Source: CAYYYJ01 sp964631205
GTDB lineage: Archaea > Aenigmatarchaeota > Aenigmatarchaeia > QMZP01 > JACQNV01
NCBI GenBank assembly: GCA_964631205.1
Contig: CAZVWU010000005.1
Span: forward strand, 24,320 to 88,319
Direction of reading: 5' to 3'
DNA: 64,000 bases
Positions 33,963-43,384 of the stretch are shown here, in pieces. Position 1 is the stretch's first letter; each line of letters starts with the position of its first letter. The position numbers and the translations under genes were made by a program. Under the pieces are notes generated by a model. The model made no database searches and was not told the DNA's origin. It saw only the letters and a program-made list of their open reading frames with translations.

Positions 33963-36187
33963 TTATTTAGTAATATATAAGGTTCTAAGAAATTGTAGGC
34001 TAATTCCCCTTCTTTCTGGCGGACACTGATAATGATCCTATCGCCCACTTCCAGGCTTCTATATAGCTGGTTGCCGTTAAAGAATTTTATTTGAATTTCG
34101 CTTTCTGCTGTTTCAGCGTCATCTGCCAGTGTTATAAGCTTGTTTTGGCATTCACACTCATCCACATTGCCTGCACACTCCAAGCAGGCATCCTTTGATT
34201 TTATTGTGCCTTGCAAGGAAACAGATTTGCAGGAATATTCTTCTGTTGATCCTAAATACTCGCCCACTGTTAAGGTTTTGCTGGTTTTTTCAGGCATTCT
34301 TTTCGACAGCCTTTCAATTTCAGCCAGGCCAAGCGGCCTGTCATATACGCTTACTTCATCCACAAGCCCGCCAAAGTAATCCTTGTTTAGGCTGCTCCAG
34401 GAGCTTCCGCCTATGACGATGTAAGAGCCGTTCAGGTCTGGCTGGAGCTCTGAGTCAAGCTCCGCCTTCAACTGAGCGTTTAAATAAATGCTCGTTTTCT
34501 GGAATTCCAGAACTGCTGCAAGATGAGACCATCCTCCAGAAATATTTTCATATTCCCCAGCCGCAAACTGGTAAAACGCTTCCAGAGTCGTATTCTGGCC
34601 TGTGTAATTTGAACTCTGGTAGGATCTTATGCCAATCCCGGTTCTATTGGCAAAAATAAGGGATTGTGGTGGTCCTGAACCTCCCTTTGGACCGAGCAGC
34701 TGCAGGATAGTCTGTTGGCTTATATTTTTAGGCAGATTAAACCATAGGTCAACAGAAAACTGGTTCTGGTCAGGCAGCAAAAGGGGGACATCTATATAAC
34801 TGGAATTAAAGCCGGCTGCCATCCCGAACTGGCCAAGGATTTTTTTAATTTGCGGCGCCTCCTGGGTGTCATTGGTTATGGAATCTGTGAGTATTCCGTC
34901 TTCTTCGCTGAAAGAAAAAAGGTGTATCCTTTCCTTTATGTCATATACCTTTGTAAGGTCATCAGCCTTTTCATGCTGCTTAAATATTGCCATCAGGTCT
35001 TCCTTGGACAGCCTGCCTTTGTAGATTTGGATGTCGTCTATAAGGCCGTTGAATGTGGTGGATGGGGGCATCCCGCCTATAAAAAGACCGTTCTCCCCTG
35101 AAATCTTTATCGGGCCTTTAAACTCTTTTTCGTCCTCCAGGCTTCCGTTAATATAAAGCCTGGCCTTTTCGCCGTCCCAGACAGCCGCAACAAATAACCA
35201 GCTATTGAGGGGGGTCTCATTTTTTGAAAAAATTTCAACTCTGGCTCCATCCCCTTCAGCAGCAAATTGCAGCCTTGGAATTTTTTCATCTTTTACTAAA
35301 AGCAAGCTGTAGGCTGCCTTAAATGGTTGAAGCTGATCCTGCTCGTGGGGTTTTGCGATTATTGTTTGGGGTCCGCTCCCTTCTGCGGAAACAAGATATA
35401 TCCATCCTAGCAGCGCAAGGCCGTCGTTTATGTCTGCAGCGAAATTTTGGTTGTCATCAACTTTTACAAAATCCCCAACACCATCAAAAAAAAGTGCCTG
35501 ATTCTCCACTCCTTTCATGAGCCTTTTTTCTGCTTCACAGCTGGGATAGGGATCGCTCTCGAGGTTCCCAAGGACTCCATTATTTTGATTTCCAGAAACG
35601 TCATTTATTTGGATGCCATCCAAATCCTCTTCATCGAATGCAAGCCTTAATGTCAGCATGGGTTTGGTTTCCTTTTCTACCTCAGGCCTCGAAAAGGTTG
35701 AAACATCTATAGAAAGCTTCAAAACAGCTTCACTATCGTAGATCTCTATAAGCTTCCCGTTGGGAAAATAAGGCAGCTGCAGAGTCAGGTATGTCTCTTC
35801 CAGCTCGCCGGCGCCAAAATCAAATGCAAAAAGCCCGAGCTCAAACCTAGAGATATCCAGGACTTCCCCGTCTTCAGAAATAGTTTTTGCTGTGTAAGCG
35901 ACTTCTGGGTCTAGGAATTTTTCCAGGCCCTTATTGGGCGCAGAGCCCTCGATGATCCTTGTTCCCTGCTCAACCAGTTCCCCGCTGTTGTAATAAAGCC
36001 CAATAGAATATAATAAAATTTCGTCCTCATATGATTTGGATGGCTCGGACAGCTCGGCTGGCTCAGCAGAAAACCCGCCTTCCGGGATTATTTGGTGGCC
36101 TGTAATTTGAAGGTTATAAAGGATTAAGGCTAGCAATATTGAAACAATTGACAAGCCCGCTATCATTGCTAGTTTTTTGGATTCCAT
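33926..36187 (-). CDS. Membrane-anchored protein with two LamG domains and an OB-like C-terminus
   Basis: 753 residues from the ATG at 36187 (MESKKLAMIAGLSIVSILLALIL); a TTG further upstream would read into the palindrome at 36217-36255. An N-terminal helix anchors it. Two concanavalin/LamG-like domains (about 180-400 and 415-630) show FDGVGDFVKV, YINGSLEDEKEF, GLIDDIQIYKGRLS and GLVDEVSVYDRPLG. A Cys-containing C-terminal part resembles an OB fold (LQGTIKSKDACLEC ... VGDRIIISV). LamG domains bind glycans or proteins outside the cell. Repeat E5 encodes the last residues. It is paralogous in domain content to the next gene. Confidence 0.85.
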   Translation of the reverse strand: MESKKLAMIAGLSIVSILLALILYNLQITGHQIIPEGGFSAEPAELSEPSKSYEDEILLYSIGLYYNSGELVEQGTRIIEGSAPNKGLEKFLDPEVAYTAKTISEDGEVLDISRFELGLFAFDFGAGELEETYLTLQLPYFPNGKLIEIYDSEAVLKLSIDVSTFSRPEVEKETKPMLTLRLAFDEEDLDGIQINDVSGNQNNGVLGNLESDPYPSCEAEKRLMKGVENQALFFDGVGDFVKVDDNQNFAADINDGLALLGWIYLVSAEGSGPQTIIAKPHEQDQLQPFKAAYSLLLVKDEKIPRLQFAAEGDGARVEIFSKNETPLNSWLFVAAVWDGEKARLYINGSLEDEKEFKGPIKISGENGLFIGGMPPSTTFNGLIDDIQIYKGRLSKEDLMAIFKQHEKADDLTKVYDIKERIHLFSFSEEDGILTDSITNDTQEAPQIKKILGQFGMAAGFNSSYIDVPLLLPDQNQFSVDLWFNLPKNISQQTILQLLGPKGGSGPPQSLIFANRTGIGIRSYQSSNYTGQNTTLEAFYQFAAGEYENISGGWSHLAAVLEFQKTSIYLNAQLKAELDSELQPDLNGSYIVIGGSSWSSLNKDYFGGLVDEVSVYDRPLGLAEIERLSKRMPEKTSKTLTVGEYLGSTEEYSCKSVSLQGTIKSKDACLECAGNVDECECQNKLITLADDAETAESEIQIKFFNGNQLYRSLEVGDRIIISVRQKEGELAYNFLEPYILLNNSTSFALAKDLH

Positions 36188-36216
36188 ACATATGGCACTC
36201 TTTGCTAAACTTGGAT

Positions 36217-36255
36217 GAAACAGATTTTCCAATCAATCTGTGTAAAATCTGTTTC
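36217..36255. repeat. Perfect palindrome between two LamG genes
   Basis: GAAACAGATTTT (36217-36228) and AAAATCTGTTTC (36244-36255) are perfect 12-base arms with a 15-base loop. It lies just past the stop of the M64/LamG gene and before the start of the next LamG gene, and may act as an intercistronic hairpin or terminator. No T-tract follows. Confidence 0.7.
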
Positions 36256-36258
36256 GGC

Positions 36259-39207
36259 TTATTTGTACCTGGATAATAAACTTAGCATATATTTCATGCT
36301 TACTGGGCCAAAGGTTATTGGCTCAGCTTCTACAGACCGCATCACTGAAATTTCTGTAGGCCTGATATTATCGTCTGTAAAGCTGCATCCCCTGTAAAAC
36401 CCCACAACCCCTTTATCGAACTGGACTTTGATATTCCCGCTTGGATCCTTTGATATGAGGCTGCTTTCTATATAATTCTCGCTGCCCCAGAGGGCGACTG
36501 CCTCTTCTGCGTTCTTGGCGCAGTTTGGCCTTGCTGGTTTTTTCCCGCCTCCCTGTTCAGTATACTCGTCTGCCAACCTAAAGATTACATGGCCAAGCTC
36601 ATGCAAAAGCCTTGAGACAATCCTGTCCTTCGAATAGGTCTCTGATATAAAAACGAGGTTTCCCACGCTAAATGACCTAAAAGGGATTTGGGAAACAACT
36701 ATTGCATAGTCTGCATTAGGGCACTGTTGGGAAATGGCTTTGTTTGCAGACTGTATATTATTTACTATATTGCCTATATCTGCAGGGTTTACCAGCATAT
36801 TCCCTTGGGAAGGGACGATCCATAAATTGAATTTCTCTTTGTTGGATTTGAAAGGCTCTACGCCGAATATGCCTTGCTTTTCAGTGTCATCATAAGATGC
36901 CCAGCCCATTATTTTCTCTTTAAACCCTGCACCATCTATGTTTCCATCATAAAGGAATGCTATATCCAGTTTGCTGCCTAGTGAGCCGCTGTCTATTATC
37001 TTTTTGCAGGAGGGTATCTTTATGCACAGGGCTGCATCGGGCTTGCACTTCTCCCCTTGCTGGCAGTCATTGTCTGCACGGCACCTTCTCGCAGCAATAT
37101 TGGAACCGGAATATATTTTAAGCTCATCAAAGAATATTTTTCCCCCATCAAAGCCCTGCAGGACTGGATACAATGCAGTTGGAGGGATGGCTGTTTCTTT
37201 GCCTTTCAGCTCCCCATTAATAAAGAAAGAGGCTTCCAGCTCTTCGCCTGCTGTTTTGGCAAGGATAATTTGGATCTGCATCCACTCGTCAACAGGCATA
37301 TTGGAGGAATAAATTTCATGATCCCTGTCCCGTCCTTTCACTACAATCCCTATGCCTTTTTTCCCGAGAATTAGCGCGATAAACTGGTTTCCATTATCTG
37401 GACTATCAGACATATTAAAAATATAATTTTCCCCTTTCTCGAATTTAGGGTTCTCAGATATTTTCAGGGAAAATGTTGCTGCAAATTCTGGCCCTGTTAT
37501 GTCTAGCTCTTTGCCTCGTACATAACTTCCTGTGCTGTCGAGCAGGATGGCATGTTTGCTTACACCTGCTGCCCACTTGGCCTGATTCATCTGGCCTGAG
37601 TTCCCAAAATCTGAAAGGTCAGAGATCACATCTCCGCGCCCCTCATCCATCCTCCAATCCAATACAACCTCTGCTGGATTTTTTGCAGAAGAATAAAGCG
37701 ATTTTATTTCAGCTTCAGCCAAAGCTGTGTTGTAGATTTGGATGTCATCTATAAGGCCGTTGAAAAATCCATAGGAACCGCCGCCAACCACAATGTCAAG
37801 CTTTTCGGATAAAAAGATTGGCTGCTCTTCTGAAATTTTGGCTTCACCATTGAGATAAAGTGACGAAAGGGATTCTTCATCTGTCCTTTTTGAGACAAAA
37901 ACTATGTGCGCCCATCCTTTATTGGGGTTGACATAGAAAGGCTTGTTTTTGTACACAAAACCTATGCCTGAACGGTCAATAATCATCCTTAAATCGTCGG
38001 CTGAGCGCAGAGACATGATTTCTTGGGTCGCCGAAGGGAGATCCTTCGGTATCCTTATCCAAAACGCCAGGCTGATATCGTCCCCAGCCACATCTAACGG
38101 TTTGTCCAACACTATAAGGTCGTCTATGCCGTCAAAGGCTAGGCCTCCCCTTCCATCCCTTCCAGCAACCTTGAAAACCTGCGAGCTGTTGATCCCTTTT
38201 AGAGTCCCTTCATTTTTCTCTATGTCTGCAGATGAGTCTTTTATTGCAGAATCCTGGAGGCTGTCAAATCTCCATTCAAGGACCGTCCTTGGGCCTACAG
38301 ATATGCAGCCCACTTTCTCGTAAATCTTTTTGTTTTCTTCCTGCGGTTCTTTCAAAACATTTTCAATATCCAGCTCAATGTCTATGCAGTATTCGCCTGA
38401 AGAGGAAAAGAACAGGCCTTCGCCTGATATTTTTTCAGCAATTACTTCTCCCGGCTTAAGGTTAGAAGGATTTAAATAGAACTGCTTTTCTGTCACTTGG
38501 ATGCCATCTTTTTTTATAACAAGATTGTTTGCTATCTGGCCGGAAAATGGATTGCCAGAATTTTTCACAAAGATTTTTATTTGGAACTGCTGGCCAGTAT
38601 AAGCAGAAAAAAGTTTTGCACCATCTTGGCTGGCAAAATATGCATCCTCCAGGACGATATTGGATCCCTGTTGCGGTGTTGGGGGTTCTTCCTGATATTC
38701 GCAGCCATCCCCTCTCCAAACGCCCCCGGCAATTTCACATTCTTCTTTTGCATTGCAGGCCTTAAGGTTTGAAAAGCTGCAGCTTTCCTTTACTGCCTTC
38801 ACAAGGCATGGGGCTATATCTTGATGGAAGCATGCAGTGACGCTGGCGTCATTGGAAACAGTGTCGGTGAGACCTTGGGTGCAGAAAAGGCCGCCTGAGT
38901 TTTTACAGGATTCTTTTGTCCAGCAACCTTCCAAATGGTCTGCGGAACACTTTACCAGCTCCTCATCAAAAGGCATGCAGACCTGCGTTTTTGTGAGATA
39001 CCCTGCCCTTTCGTCAGCAATTTCGACCGATTTTCCTTTGAATTTTATTTCGCATGTTGTCCTGTTGATTGTGGAAAATTGCTTTTTTGTTGAGGCGTAA
39101 AGTTTCTTTGTTTCTGATGCAGGGGCGGATGACAGGAAGTAGACAGAAAGAACACCTATGATTATAACCAAGACTAGGATAGGGACCAATATTTTTATTG
39201 CAGCCAT
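36259..39207 (-). CDS. Membrane-anchored LamG protein with M64-like zinc peptidase domain
   Basis: 982 residues from the ATG at 39207, which has AGGTG five bases upstream; a TTG at 39243 is possible. N-terminal helix, then Cys-rich repeats (about 60-175), two LamG domains (about 305-510 and 512-700; FDGIDDLIVL, FNGLIDDIQIYN, DWRMDEG), a Cys motif (CRADNDCQQGEKC), and a C-terminal domain with HELGHVIFRLADEY near residue 868. That motif matches IgA peptidase M64-like metalloproteases (HE.GH...LADEY), giving two His and one Asp as zinc ligands and Glu as catalyst. Probably a cell-surface protease that binds glycan or protein through LamG. The Cys repeats resemble those in the gene at 61066-64000. 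Confidence 0.87.
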   Translation of the reverse strand: MAAIKILVPILVLVIIIGVLSVYFLSSAPASETKKLYASTKKQFSTINRTTCEIKFKGKSVEIADERAGYLTKTQVCMPFDEELVKCSADHLEGCWTKESCKNSGGLFCTQGLTDTVSNDASVTACFHQDIAPCLVKAVKESCSFSNLKACNAKEECEIAGGVWRGDGCEYQEEPPTPQQGSNIVLEDAYFASQDGAKLFSAYTGQQFQIKIFVKNSGNPFSGQIANNLVIKKDGIQVTEKQFYLNPSNLKPGEVIAEKISGEGLFFSSSGEYCIDIELDIENVLKEPQEENKKIYEKVGCISVGPRTVLEWRFDSLQDSAIKDSSADIEKNEGTLKGINSSQVFKVAGRDGRGGLAFDGIDDLIVLDKPLDVAGDDISLAFWIRIPKDLPSATQEIMSLRSADDLRMIIDRSGIGFVYKNKPFYVNPNKGWAHIVFVSKRTDEESLSSLYLNGEAKISEEQPIFLSEKLDIVVGGGSYGFFNGLIDDIQIYNTALAEAEIKSLYSSAKNPAEVVLDWRMDEGRGDVISDLSDFGNSGQMNQAKWAAGVSKHAILLDSTGSYVRGKELDITGPEFAATFSLKISENPKFEKGENYIFNMSDSPDNGNQFIALILGKKGIGIVVKGRDRDHEIYSSNMPVDEWMQIQIILAKTAGEELEASFFINGELKGKETAIPPTALYPVLQGFDGGKIFFDELKIYSGSNIAARRCRADNDCQQGEKCKPDAALCIKIPSCKKIIDSGSLGSKLDIAFLYDGNIDGAGFKEKIMGWASYDDTEKQGIFGVEPFKSNKEKFNLWIVPSQGNMLVNPADIGNIVNNIQSANKAISQQCPNADYAIVVSQIPFRSFSVGNLVFISETYSKDRIVSRLLHELGHVIFRLADEYTEQGGGKKPARPNCAKNAEEAVALWGSENYIESSLISKDPSGNIKVQFDKGVVGFYRGCSFTDDNIRPTEISVMRSVEAEPITFGPVSMKYMLSLLSRYK

Positions 39208-39258
39208 TAAAACACCTGCTATGAATAGTTTGTTTTCCGACAATTAAAATATAGAGTT

Positions 39259-39317
39259 GGACATAACTCTTTGGATTTTAAGAACGATTGTATAGCTTAT
39301 TCCAAAAAGTTATGTCA
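39259..39317. promoter_or_regulatory. Long inverted repeat in the divergent RadB / M64 promoter region
   Basis: GACATAACTCTTTGG (39260-39274) pairs with CCAAAAAGTTATGTC (39302-39316), 14 of 15 positions, around 27 bases. It lies between two divergently transcribed genes, where a terminator would make little sense. It could be an operator read by a dimeric regulator, or a mobile palindrome remnant. Confidence 0.55.
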
Positions 39318-39361
39318 TCCACTATAAGCATAGATTTATCCCTTCTATACAATATTTTATC

Positions 39362-40042
39362 ATGAGACTGGAAATCCCAGAACCCCTTGATGCACTTTTT
39401 TCTGTGGAAGCAGGCTCTGTGGCTAATTTTTTCGGGGCTGCTGGGACAGGGAAGACAAATCTCTGCATCCTGCTTTCGCTTGACTGCGTGAGAAAAGGCG
39501 GGAAGGTAATTTACATTGATACAGAAGGCGGGTTTTCTGCTGAGAGAGTTAAACAGCTTGCTGGAAAGAATGATATTATTAATATACTAAATAGTGTTGT
39601 TCTAATGGAGCCAAAAACTTTTGAGGAGCAAGGAAAGGCTATAAGAGGACTACAGAAAGATAAGTTTGATCTTATTATACTTGATTCTGCTGTGGCTTTG
39701 TACAGGCTGGAGCACTCAGACAGCAGCAAAACAGAGCTTTCTGAGCACAACAGGGAGCTGTCAAGGCAACTTTCGGTGCTTTCAGCGATTTCACGGGACA
39801 AAAAAATACCGGTGGTCTTGACTGCACACACATATAAAAATTGGGATACTGCTGAAGATGAAATTGTCGGGGGAGGCCCGTTAAAATATTGGTCAAAATC
39901 AATTATATTCCTTGAAAAAACCGGCAAAACTTCTGAAAGGAAGGCTACTATAATAAAACATAGGAGCGAGCCGGAGGGGAAATCTGTGAAATTTATGATT
40001 GTTGAAGAGGGGATAAAGCCCAGCGGGTTTAAGATTTTCTAG
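39362..40042 (+). CDS. radB: RadB-type RecA-family ATPase
   Basis: 226 residues, the length of archaeal RadB. Walker A is GAAGTGKTNLCILL (about 25-38), Walker B is FDLIILDSAVAL (about 98-109), and there is a VLTAHTYKNW core motif. It lacks the N-terminal HhH domain of RadA, fitting RadB, a RadA paralogue that assists homologous recombination and binds DNA. The C-terminal GGPLKYWSKSIIFLEKTGK segment is typical of the group. It stands alone next to Taw1, 52 bases away. Confidence 0.93.
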   Translation: MRLEIPEPLDALFSVEAGSVANFFGAAGTGKTNLCILLSLDCVRKGGKVIYIDTEGGFSAERVKQLAGKNDIINILNSVVLMEPKTFEEQGKAIRGLQKDKFDLIILDSAVALYRLEHSDSSKTELSEHNRELSRQLSVLSAISRDKKIPVVLTAHTYKNWDTAEDEIVGGGPLKYWSKSIIFLEKTGKTSERKATIIKHRSEPEGKSVKFMIVEEGIKPSGFKIF

Positions 40043-40094
40043 GGTCTTAAAGTTTATCAATATATATAATAGATAAAAGAAAATAAAAAATAAT

Positions 40095-41147
40095 ATGATC
40101 ACTCAAGAGCGAATTAAGGAAATGGAGAAGCAGGGATACAGGTTTGTGGGAAACCATTCTGCGATAAAGACATGCCTCTGGTGCAAAAAAGCTGTCAGGG
40201 GGGAGGACACCTGCTACAAGAATACTTTTTACAACATCAAGTCATGGAGATGCATAGAGGCGTCGGTTTCTGTTGACATCTGCAACCTGAGGTGCCAGTG
40301 GTGCTGGCGTGACATAGCTTATTCGAAGACAGTTTATGACAAGCTTGACGACCCAAGGCAGATTGTTGACGGGTTTATCAGGGAGCACAAAGAACTTTTG
40401 ATGGGGTTTTGGGGGAATTCCAGTGTTGACAAAAAAAGGCTGTATGAGGCAATGGAGCCAAAGCATGTCGCATTAAGTCTCACAGGGGATGCGTGCCTTT
40501 ATCCCAAGCTGCCGGAATTAATTTGGGAAATCCATAAAAGAGGGATGACTTCTTTTTTGGTTACAAATGGGACTCTGCCGAATATGGTGAGAAAATTAAT
40601 TGACACTCCAATTACCCAGCTTTATATCACGCTGCCGGCCCCTGACAAAGAAACATATGAAAAAATGTGCGACCCGCTTCTTGAAAACGGCTGGGAGAAA
40701 ATAATGGAGAGCTTGCAGCTCCTGAAATATTTCAAAAGGTCTGTGATAAGGCTGACGGTTGGGAAGGGAATGAACCTGTTTTCGCCGGAAAAATATGCTG
40801 AGATTATAAAAAATGTGGAGTTTGACTGGCTGGAAGTAAAGGCTGCGATGCCTATTGGTTTTGCGCAGTACAGGATGACAGCGGATAATTTTGCGACACA
40901 TCAGGAGATTGTGGAATTTTCAAAAAAAATTGCAGGGCTTGCGGGGTTGGAAATTATTGATGAGAAAGAAAACAGCAGGGTTACTTTGTTGTCCAGAAAA
41001 GAAAGGGTTGACAGGAAATTAACATATGACTGGGACAAGCCTGAGTATGAGGAGTTCATAAAAAACCTGCCGGAATCAGGATGCGGAACAGGCGGGATCC
41101 ATCAAGAAAAAGAAAGCCAGATTATACCGGTTTCTATGTTGGGATGA
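40095..41147 (+). CDS. taw1: 4-demethylwyosine synthase (Taw1/TYW1), radical SAM
   Basis: 350 residues. It forms the tricyclic imG-14 base from m1G37 of tRNA-Phe using pyruvate, the core step of archaeal wyosine synthesis. The radical SAM cluster is CNLRCQWCWRD (about 61-71). Extra cysteines near the N-terminus (CLWCKK, DTCYKN) fit the second Fe-S cluster of archaeal Taw1. The length is typical. TATA-like ATATATATAAT at about 40060-40070 precedes the ATG. Confidence 0.95.
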   Translation: MITQERIKEMEKQGYRFVGNHSAIKTCLWCKKAVRGEDTCYKNTFYNIKSWRCIEASVSVDICNLRCQWCWRDIAYSKTVYDKLDDPRQIVDGFIREHKELLMGFWGNSSVDKKRLYEAMEPKHVALSLTGDACLYPKLPELIWEIHKRGMTSFLVTNGTLPNMVRKLIDTPITQLYITLPAPDKETYEKMCDPLLENGWEKIMESLQLLKYFKRSVIRLTVGKGMNLFSPEKYAEIIKNVEFDWLEVKAAMPIGFAQYRMTADNFATHQEIVEFSKKIAGLAGLEIIDEKENSRVTLLSRKERVDRKLTYDWDKPEYEEFIKNLPESGCGTGGIHQEKESQIIPVSMLG

Positions 41148-41189
41148 TAGATTTTATTAATAAATTCCTCTTTTTTTTCCTGTAGAATT

Positions 41190-41265
41190 TCACAAGATGT
41201 ATTTTGTGATGAATTTAAATCCTGATATAATTCTGCTTTTTCCCTGCAGAGGTGAATTTAAATCC
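41190..41265. promoter_or_regulatory. Repeated motif upstream of the copper lipoprotein
   Basis: TGAATTTAAATCC occurs at 41210-41222 and 41253-41265, with similar bases after each copy. TCACAA/TTGTGA (41190-41195, 41204-41209) forms a short inverted repeat just before. The second copy doubles as a TATA-like element. It is a candidate operator for metal-responsive control of the next gene. Confidence 0.45.
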
Positions 41266-41282
41266 GGATGATAATTATTGGT

Positions 41283-42098
41283 ATGGGACGGGCTATTCTG
41301 TGCATTGTTTTGGTTTTTGCTGTGATTTTTATTTCAGGCTGCGCGCAGAAAGAGCAGAACGTTTCAACACCGCAACCAAGCCCTGTGTTGCAGGCATCTC
41401 CGGCTCAGGCTGCAAAAACTGTAACAGACCTGCAGACAACGCCTGCGCAGCCTGCTGTTTCGCCTGTCGCCTCGCCTTTAACTTTCAGCACTCCCAAAAA
41501 ATCTGCGCATTGGGAAGGGAACATGCCAGAGCACGGCTCCACTATTCCGGCGCCTCCTGTGAATGTTGTGATTGACGCAAATTTCGACTTTGCTCCCCCA
41601 TCTTCAATTTCAATAACCAAGGATGGGAAGGAATATGGAACAGGCGATACTGTAATAGACAAAAACAAGCTTGCCATGAGGCGGCCTATGGATGCGGCCG
41701 CCGCTGACGGGATTTACACAGTAAATTATAATGCTTGCTGGCCTGACGGAAGCTGCCATCAGGGCTATTTCCAGTTTGCAATTGACAGGTCAAAAGCCTC
41801 TGAATACCAGGATTTAAGGGGCAAGCCTGAGGTGACAATAAGCCTTTCTGAGATACAATTCAAGCCTGCAAAAATCCGTGTCAGCAAAGGGACAAAAGTT
41901 ATATGGAAGAATGATGACTCTGTTGTCCATTATGTGAACACAGACCTGCATCCAAGCCACACTTATTTGGCTGAACAAAATTCAAAGGCATTGAACAAAG
42001 GAGATGCGTATGAATTTACATTCACCACACCGGGATTTTATCCTTATCATTGCAGCGCGCATGCGGATAGCATGAAGGCTGAGATTATTGTGGAGTGA
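41283..42098 (+). CDS. Lipoprotein with CopC-like domain and type 1 copper (cupredoxin) domain
   Basis: About 271 residues from the ATG at 41283; an ATG five codons earlier is possible. Signal MGRAILCIVLVFAVIFISGC has a lipobox ending in Cys. After a Pro/Thr/Gln linker comes a CopC-like domain (about 70-165; PEHGSTIP ... DGIYTVNYNACWPDGSCHQGYFQF). The cupredoxin domain (about 175-271) shows copper ligands His in SVVHYV, Cys and His in YHCSAH, and Met in ADSM. It probably binds copper outside the cell for electron transfer or homeostasis. The fusion of both copper modules in one lipoprotein is notable. Confidence 0.88.
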   Translation: MGRAILCIVLVFAVIFISGCAQKEQNVSTPQPSPVLQASPAQAAKTVTDLQTTPAQPAVSPVASPLTFSTPKKSAHWEGNMPEHGSTIPAPPVNVVIDANFDFAPPSSISITKDGKEYGTGDTVIDKNKLAMRRPMDAAAADGIYTVNYNACWPDGSCHQGYFQFAIDRSKASEYQDLRGKPEVTISLSEIQFKPAKIRVSKGTKVIWKNDDSVVHYVNTDLHPSHTYLAEQNSKALNKGDAYEFTFTTPGFYPYHCSAHADSMKAEIIVE

Positions 42099-42141
42099 TG
42101 TTCGTGAGCACCAGATTAATTTAAATTGCTTTTCTTCCAAA

Positions 42142-43050
42142 ATGATGTCTATGCAGGATATTGGTTCAATAAGATACGTGACTGACACGCTTATTGGCGC
42201 CAGCCCTTACAGGGATGAGCCTTTTCTTTTGCGCGGAGGCAGGCCTGTTGTTTTTGAAGATTCGCCCCATGCAGACGGCATAGACCGTGCCTTTCAAAAA
42301 ATTGCAGATTATTCTGAAAGCAACACGGATCAGCTTGTTTTTTCAGGATTCATTCCAATAGAAAAGGCGGATTCTGAGCAGGCTCTCAGGGGGGTTGAGG
42401 CTTTCTGCACCAAAGGCATCAGGATTGGCAGCCACGTGAAGGGCGGGTCGCGCCTTTTCAGGCTGTGGGCCGATTATTTGCTGAGGACCTACGATGCGCA
42501 CTGCAAGGCAAAAAGCACCGATTACTGCAATATTTTCGGCTTTGATATAAAGGAGCCGCTGCACCTCTCAAATGTTGAGCTGTCTATAGCAAGGGTTTAT
42601 TTGTTCCACGGCGACCATGAAAGCCTTGAGGCAGCAAAAAAGGTTTTGGATATTGCAGTAAAAGGCAAGGATGCGCTTAAAAAAGGGAACAGGGCCAGTT
42701 CTCCAAGATGCCTGTCTGTGCTTACTGAGCTTTTTTCAGAGGATTCGTATGTTTCTTTCAGGCTTGGCGATGTTGAAAGGTCAAAAGCAAGCTGCAGCGA
42801 GGCCCTGGCTTCTGCATCCGGGCTTGAAAAATTGATGGGCTCGAAGGACAAGGACATGAGGGATTATATGGCTCTGGCCGATGCTTATACGCAGCACGGA
42901 ATACTCATGCTTGAAGGGGTTATCCCTGTAGACGAAAAGGCGTTTGACATGCTTAAGGAAGTGATACTGGATGCGAAGAAATTGCCGGGCTCCAGCCACG
43001 GGACTTTTGCGGAGAGGCTTGAAAGGGGATCCAGGCTGGCGCTAAGGTAA
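42142..43050 (+). CDS. Helical-repeat protein of unknown function
   Basis: About 302 residues from the ATG at 42142; ATTTAAATT about 20 bases upstream favours this start or the in-frame ATGs at 42145 and 42151. The N-terminal ~80 residues are mixed alpha/beta (IRYVTDTLIGASPYRDEPF). The rest is helical, with paired helices of TPR/SEL1 style (SIARVYLFHGDHESLEAAKKVLDIA; LADAYTQHGILMLEG). No signal peptide or membrane segment. It is convergent with the RNase P operon. No family was recognised. Confidence 0.75.
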   Translation: MMSMQDIGSIRYVTDTLIGASPYRDEPFLLRGGRPVVFEDSPHADGIDRAFQKIADYSESNTDQLVFSGFIPIEKADSEQALRGVEAFCTKGIRIGSHVKGGSRLFRLWADYLLRTYDAHCKAKSTDYCNIFGFDIKEPLHLSNVELSIARVYLFHGDHESLEAAKKVLDIAVKGKDALKKGNRASSPRCLSVLTELFSEDSYVSFRLGDVERSKASCSEALASASGLEKLMGSKDKDMRDYMALADAYTQHGILMLEGVIPVDEKAFDMLKEVILDAKKLPGSSHGTFAERLERGSRLALR

Positions 43051-43051
43051 A

Positions 43052-43384
43052 TTATCCCTTCACTCCTTTAATTGTGCCGCTTACCCTGATTGTCTGGAAA
43101 ATTACCTGATCATCTCCAATATTATGGATCAAAGAAAAAGCCAGCTTAATGTGGTCAACATACAGGTGCGAGCATTTTATCACGCCTGTGTTGTTTTTTT
43201 GGTCCCATAAATTTTTTATCACGTGTATGTTGGCTTTTGCAAGCCCAAGCTCGCCGATAAGGTCAAGGACAGAATCCAGTATGGAATTTTTAATGTCAAA
43301 AAATTTTATAGGATTTGCAGAATGCACTTTAAAATAAATATACCTCTTTTTTTCCCTCAATGAAGGCTTTTTAGTAAGTTTCAT
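43052..43384 (-). CDS. rnp2: Ribonuclease P protein component 2 (Pop5)
   Basis: 110 residues matching the Pop5/Rpp14 fold: REKKRYIYFKVHS at the start, a helical middle (ILDSVLDLIGELGLAKANIHVI), then IIKCSH-like VIKCSHLYVDHIKLAFSLI and QTIRVSGTIKG. It binds the archaeal RNase P RNA with p30 to mature tRNA 5' ends. Its ATG overlaps the stop of the MazG-like gene by four bases, and p30 is the first gene of the same operon. Confidence 0.9.
   Translation of the reverse strand: MKLTKKPSLREKKRYIYFKVHSANPIKFFDIKNSILDSVLDLIGELGLAKANIHVIKNLWDQKNNTGVIKCSHLYVDHIKLAFSLIHNIGDDQVIFQTIRVSGTIKGVKG

Noticed and set aside
41252..41575. Plus-strand frame starting at the GTG in the repeated motif
   Set aside because: It overlaps the well-supported lipoprotein in another frame, and its translation is an odd Cys/Ala mixture without domain features.
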